From: Gemmatimonadota bacterium
Lineage (GTDB): Bacteria > Gemmatimonadota > Gemmatimonadetes > Palauibacterales > Palauibacteraceae
Direction of reading: 5' to 3'
Assembly: GCA_030598525.1 (NCBI GenBank)
Contig: JAUVPT010000086.1
Location: 1 to 6,898 of the forward strand
DNA: 6,898 bases
Positions 6,621 through 6,898 of the stretch are shown one piece after another. The notes under the pieces were generated by a model. That model had not been told where the DNA came from. It searched no databases and worked only from the letters and a program-made list of their open reading frames with translations. Positions within the stretch are counted from its first letter, which is position 1; the number at the start of each line of letters is the position of its first letter. The translations under genes were made by a program, and so were the position numbers.

Positions 6621-6626
6621 TTGACA
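6621..6626 (+). promoter_or_regulatory. Isolated TTGACA, possible -35 for tRNA-Asn/tRNA-Phe
   Basis: A perfect TTGACA lies between the terminator and tRNA-Asn, where a new promoter is expected. No convincing -10 stands 15 to 19 bp downstream; the nearest A/T-rich hexamer, TCTATT (6651-6656), is 24 bp away. The promoter is therefore only suggested. Confidence 0.25.
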
Positions 6627-6691
6627 ACAAGTTGTGGGCCTGTGAGTCGCTCTATTTCGCGTCGAGAGACATCGATTGTTCGGCGACGCAA

Positions 6692-6764
6692 TCCGCGGAA
6701 GCTCAGAGGCCAGAGCGGGTGGCTGTTAACCACTAGGTCGTGGGTTCGAATCCCACCCCCGGAG
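6692..6764 (+). tRNA. tRNA-Asn, anticodon GTT, with two structural irregularities
   Basis: A cloverleaf of 73 nt with anticodon GTT at 6725-6727 in the loop CTGTTAA. The D-stem is GCTC/GAGC, the anticodon stem GGTGG/CCACT, the T-arm GTGGG-TTCGAAT-CCCAC, and the discriminator G6764. CCA is not encoded. The acceptor stem TCCGCGG (6692-6698) pairs with CCCCGGA (6757-6763) except for one C-C mismatch (C6696 against C6759, positions 5:68). Position 8, almost always T, is A (A6699). The anticodon arm and T-arm are intact, so the gene is probably functional or recently altered; a scanner would likely give it a reduced score. Confidence 0.85.
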
Positions 6765-6807
6765 CTTCTTGAGCGCAGCCGCGTACACAACGTGAAACGA
6801 CGAGTGA

Positions 6808-6881
6808 GGCTGGGTAGCTCAGCTTGGTAGAGCACCGCGCTGAAAACGCGGGTGTCGGCAGTTCAAATCTGCCCCCAGCCA
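6808..6881 (+). tRNA. tRNA-Phe, anticodon GAA
   Basis: A regular cloverleaf of 74 nt with anticodon GAA at 6842-6844. The acceptor stem GGCTGGG/CCCAGCC is fully paired, T8 and A9 are present, the D-stem is GCTC/GAGC, the anticodon stem CCGCG/CGCGG, and the T-arm GGCAG-TTCAAAT-CTGCC. The discriminator is A6881 and CCA is not encoded (TGC follows). It starts 43 nt after tRNA-Asn with no hairpin terminator seen between them, so the two may share a transcript. Confidence 0.96.
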
Positions 6882-6898
6882 TGCCGGAGCCATGGGGC

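Overview
The window is GC-rich bacterial chromosome. It holds two blocks: a tightly packed minus-strand operon of six genes (positions 6386 down to 1, the last gene cut by the window edge) and, divergently on the plus strand, three tRNA genes (6479 to 6881). The HEAT-repeat protein followed by an HD-domain protein, the GlcD/GlcE pair, the gene density and the absence of encoded CCA in the tRNAs suggest an uncultured or environmental lineage of the Gemmatimonadota type. That placement is an inference from remembered gene families, not a computed one.

Operon, in transcription order. (1) A GlcD-like FAD-linked oxidase, 468 aa. (2) A GlcE-like FAD-binding protein, 400 aa. (3) A short secreted zinc metalloprotease with a complete HExxHxxGxxH motif and Met-turn, 237 aa. 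(4) A PduO-type ATP:cob(I)alamin adenosyltransferase, 204 aa. (5) A 602-aa HEAT-repeat protein with an acidic tail. (6) The N-terminal 219 aa of a protein that most likely continues into an HD/HD-GYP phosphohydrolase domain. All five junctions are 4-base stop/start overlaps: four GTGA and one ATGA. The genes are therefore very probably co-transcribed and translationally coupled, although their functions (2-hydroxyacid oxidation, proteolysis, B12 cofactor synthesis, a probable signalling pair) have no obvious common theme. No GlcF iron-sulfur subunit follows glcE.

The 92-bp divergent spacer (6387 to 6478) holds a good sigma-70-type promoter for the tRNA side: a perfect TTGACA, a 17-bp spacer and TACCAT. 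On the operon side there is only a weak promoter-like match whose start point would fall at or next to the glcD ATG, and that ATG has no visible Shine-Dalgarno sequence.

The tRNA block has an initiator tRNA-fMet(CAT) with its own hairpin terminator, then tRNA-Asn(GTT) and tRNA-Phe(GAA). The tRNA-Asn carries two irregularities, A at position 8 and a C-C mismatch in the acceptor stem.

The most interesting observation is that the N-terminal ~100 residues of the HEAT protein and of the HD-type protein encoded next to it align with each other with essentially one small gap. This points to a shared, possibly undescribed, module in a paired signalling system. No mobile element, CRISPR array or phage gene was seen.
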